NCBI GenBank assembly: GCA_029224185.1
Contig: CM055193.1
Coordinates: 7,987,359-8,051,358 of the forward strand
Direction of reading: 5' to 3'
Source of the DNA: Karalla daura
Lineage: Eukaryota > Chordata > Actinopteri > Chaetodontiformes > Leiognathidae
Length of the DNA: 64,000 bases
Every line of letters begins with the position of its first letter. Positions within the stretch are counted from its first letter, which is position 1. Under the pieces are notes generated by a model that worked only from the letters and a program-made list of their open reading frames with translations, was not told where the DNA came from and ran no database searches. Below are positions 61,101 through 64,000 of this stretch, piece by piece. A program made the position numbers and the translations under genes.

Positions 61101-61667
61101 TTGCTTCATTTCCACCAGCACGGTTCATTCGCAGGCTCGAAAACATTTTAAATGACACAATTTGCTTATGGATAATTTTGAAATGATTACTTTAAAATAT
61201 CTATTTTGCTCTAATATTTGGCAAAACGCAGGTTATTTCACACAAACCACATCTGAAACACAACCACATCTCATATTGTTTTAGACGATGCCAGCTCTCC
61301 TCAGCTTCTGGCTGTGCGTTTCCAAAATGAGTTGGCAACTTCCTGCTCTTGCATGAGAAGCCTCTGACACGAGGACGTGTTCATGGCGATATGAGGATGT
61401 GTATAACCCGGGGTTTTTGCAGGAGCTGGTGGGGCTTGAGGGGCAGGATGCAGGAGCCTCTTCTCCCCCCCCCCACCCCGGGGGCGTCCCGGACCTGTCT
61501 CTGGGTATTTGGGTGATTGCAGGCTCCCCTCTTAGACCCTGGACAGCTATTAACACGATTTCAGCCCCTGTCTCCCTGCTCCACTTAATTCACTGAGCGT
61601 CACGGGGGCCAGCTTCCTTCAGCAGGTTTTTGTCTTATGAGATGATGCTTTTAGAAATGTGATTTCT

Positions 61668-61712
<45 letters not shown>

Positions 61713-62239
61713 TGCATACATGTGGTGTGTGTTTTCTTTGTCTCTGGGGCTCAGGTCTGTTTGTCACCTTCACCTGGAAGCCGGCGCTTTGCCTCGTTCA
61801 TCTTGCTAGCGCCCTCGTGCCATGGTTTTACTGTCGCTTTGTGAGTTTTATAATTATATTTATATTTTATTTAAATTTACATATCACAATTTACACTCTT
61901 CTTGCATTTGGGTACGAAAGTGGCTGAGATGATGGATAAAAACACCTGACGCCATCATGCTCGCAGTGTTTATAGCTGTAAATTAACACTGAAGCTCGGG
62001 ATGTGATTTCTTCCAGTTTAATCCACATAAATATATATTTTTGGACCAAATTAGATAACGCTGGTTTGTCAAACAGGCCTGAAATTAGAAAATATGCTTT
62101 TTCCCATCGCAGCCTCGACACTGAATGATTTTGAGATTAAAAGCAGTGATATTTCATAATCATTTCTTAACAAGCTCAACCAAAAAGTAATGACTACTTT
62201 TAAACCTCACACGTCTTTTTGTTTTTTTTTCCCCCCTCC
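61101..62239. other. downstream flank of bhlhe23
   Basis: 61280-61640 is unique with a C/G run (61466-61482). A CA tract lies at 61671-61710, and 61840-62160 is AT-rich. No gene. Confidence 0.45.
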
Positions 62240-62720
62240 TTTATCAGCCATTCGTGCTCGTCCTCCACAAACTGAGCCATGCTAGAGAACATTAGAACCG
62301 ACACTTAGATCAGGCGGGGTCTATTTATGCTGTTTCGAGAGTGACTAAGTGATCCACCCCAATCTCTGTCTTACAATTTAGCTGCATGTCACAACAACAG
62401 GCCACCCATGGCATCTTAAATTGGCCCCTCTGATGACACGTGTCTCGTCTGAGGCCCCACGAGACGTTCAAGGCAGCGGGGATGAAATGTGACAAATGCT
62501 GCCGATGATGTGAGCACTCGGGCCCTGCGCTCCATCAGTCCCCTCGCAGCCTAATTGCCACAAATGAGACGGTTGCCTTTTTTGCAGGGGACGCTCGGAT
62601 GGGTGGTCACTTTCTTTTTTTTTTCTCCCCCCTCCCTATAGGCCTTTAATGTCGAGCTGTTGAAATATATGTCCTATTGTGTCCTCCTTATTATCTTCAT
62701 GGCCATTCGCGTGCATGGTG
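62240..62720. promoter_or_regulatory. downstream candidate regulatory element
   Basis: 62255-62600 is a repeat-free, high-complexity patch with GACACGTGTC (an E-box palindrome, about 62436-62445), CCTAATTG and ACAAATG cores. Enhancer role inferred. Confidence 0.3.
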
Positions 62721-63015
62721 GCAGTGTGTCATGTAGGCCACGTCTATACATTGTGACAGATTTGTGATTCTTTTTTTCTTTTGCTGGTCACATGGCCCGG
62801 GTCCTCTGGTCCCTCAGCAGTGGGTGGTGTGTGCTTTAAGATCACAAACTATCCTTAATTTTTCCCCAAGCAGTGAGACGACTGTGTAAGTTACACTCTG
62901 TGTGTTTAGACTTTCTCTGTGAACACTCATATTAAAACAACAGAAGTGGTAAAGTGTGCCGAGTGCTTAGTGTGTTTATGTTGCTCTGCGGCTGCTCACT
63001 TTGACTCGATGGCAA

Positions 63016-63046
<31 letters not shown>

Positions 63047-64000
63047 GGGAGACGCTAAATGATGCTCTCATTTCAATTCATTTCGGTTTTAATGAATGCA
63101 CAATTTATGTCTGTAATCACATTTTCATTCCACTACAAAGCAGATGAATACAATTCAGTGTTTTAATAAATGGAATTCAATTAACTGTGTTTAGAACAAG
63201 CGGGAAAAAAGTAACAGTACAACACAGACTAAAACAAACATACAAGAGGATCTGTTTTTGTTTTTAGTGAAACAGTGAGAATATCTAAGCACAGGTCAGG
63301 GTTTCAGCGTGCCCTTGGCATGCTCCTGCAGAGAGTCAAACACGTGTATTGAGATGTGGAATAAAAGAAACAGGATCACTGTTTGTAAAGCTTGAGTCGG
63401 CTGCAAAAATTATGACAAAAGTGAAATCCTGATTCCTCGTTTTCAACCGAGTTTTGCAAGCATACGTAATCCCATGTGTGATTATAACTCTGAAAGGATT
63501 TGCAAAATCATAGGAATCAAGGAAATACGGTGTTGCTGCTTTAACTCTCATGCAGCTATTAACATGTTTTAACGAATCATCCCGTGCACATTATAATGTA
63601 GCTTTGAGCTGATGTCAGGACACGTTCGGTATCTCTGACTTCTGCTGTGTTAATTTTACATGACAACAACTGATATATTATGTTTGCTGCTGTTCATGCT
63701 CAGCTTACAAACCGGTTATCTCATAGTGTGAGAAGCATTCATTAAACGACTGTTAGTGGTGTTTTATAGGCCGGATATGTGTGTTTCTATAGTATTTATT
63801 CTAGATTTGAGCAGTATAGGGCGAAATAGATGAATTTCAGACACGCGGGCACAGACCTCCTACCGCTTGTTTGTACCTTTTGTCTGGTGTTGACAGTGTC
63901 CTCATGCAGACAAACACACAGCGCTACAGTGCGGCGCGCTACCACTCGCACGACAGCCCAGTGTGGTGCACGAGTACGGACAGACTGTGTGATGTCTGCA
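62721..64000. other. non-coding DNA to window end
   Basis: GA run (63018-63051) in unique AT-rich DNA. CpG content rises again after 63840 without a recognisable gene. Confidence 0.4.

Overview
The window looks like a gene desert from a ray-finned (teleost) fish, bounded by two neural genes. Near the left end, on the minus strand at 853-928, is a complete pre-miR-124 hairpin. Near the right end, on the plus strand at 59678-60364, is one intact single-exon gene for a 228-residue basic helix-loop-helix repressor, bhlhe23 (Beta4/BHLHB4 family). The fish assignment rests on the compact bhlhe23 protein, the very high density of long CA/GT, CT/GA and ATCT/GATA microsatellites, and several interspersed repeats of types I know from teleosts (LINE tails followed by ATCT runs, a Penelope-like remnant, a hAT-type MITE, and a dispersed repeat that begins in CATCC runs).

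Layout: 1-600 LINE tail; 601-1045 miR-124 locus; 1045-2540 microsatellites and a CpG-rich block with a CCAAT box and a full CRE, the best candidate for the pri-miR-124 promoter on the minus strand; 2.5-15.5 kb non-coding DNA with simple repeats and several repeat-free candidate regulatory segments; 15.5-18.2 kb mosaic of old transposable elements bounded on the left by a long inverted repeat; 18.2-40 kb mostly non-coding DNA with microsatellites and dispersed repeats; 40.1-43.2 kb LINE and Penelope remnants flanking an AT-rich palindromic candidate enhancer (41.9-42.4 kb); 43.2-58.7 kb further desert; 58.7-59.05 kb a large GATA/GAAA microsatellite; 59.27-61.1 kb the bhlhe23 promoter, leader, CDS and 3' UTR; 61.1-64 kb downstream desert.

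How it fits together: from memory, human chromosome 20q13.33 carries BHLHE23 and MIR124-3 as divergently transcribed neighbours with no coding gene between them, separated by roughly 170 kb. The same pair, divergent, is seen here about 59 kb apart. I infer that the interval is an ancient neural regulatory domain. In support, it holds six good RFX X-box motifs, a palindromic POU/homeodomain element, an everted SOX pair and several other repeat-free motif clusters. I found no other convincing protein-coding gene; the remaining open frames are mostly translated microsatellites or repeat-derived. Conservation could not be tested here, so all enhancer calls are inference.
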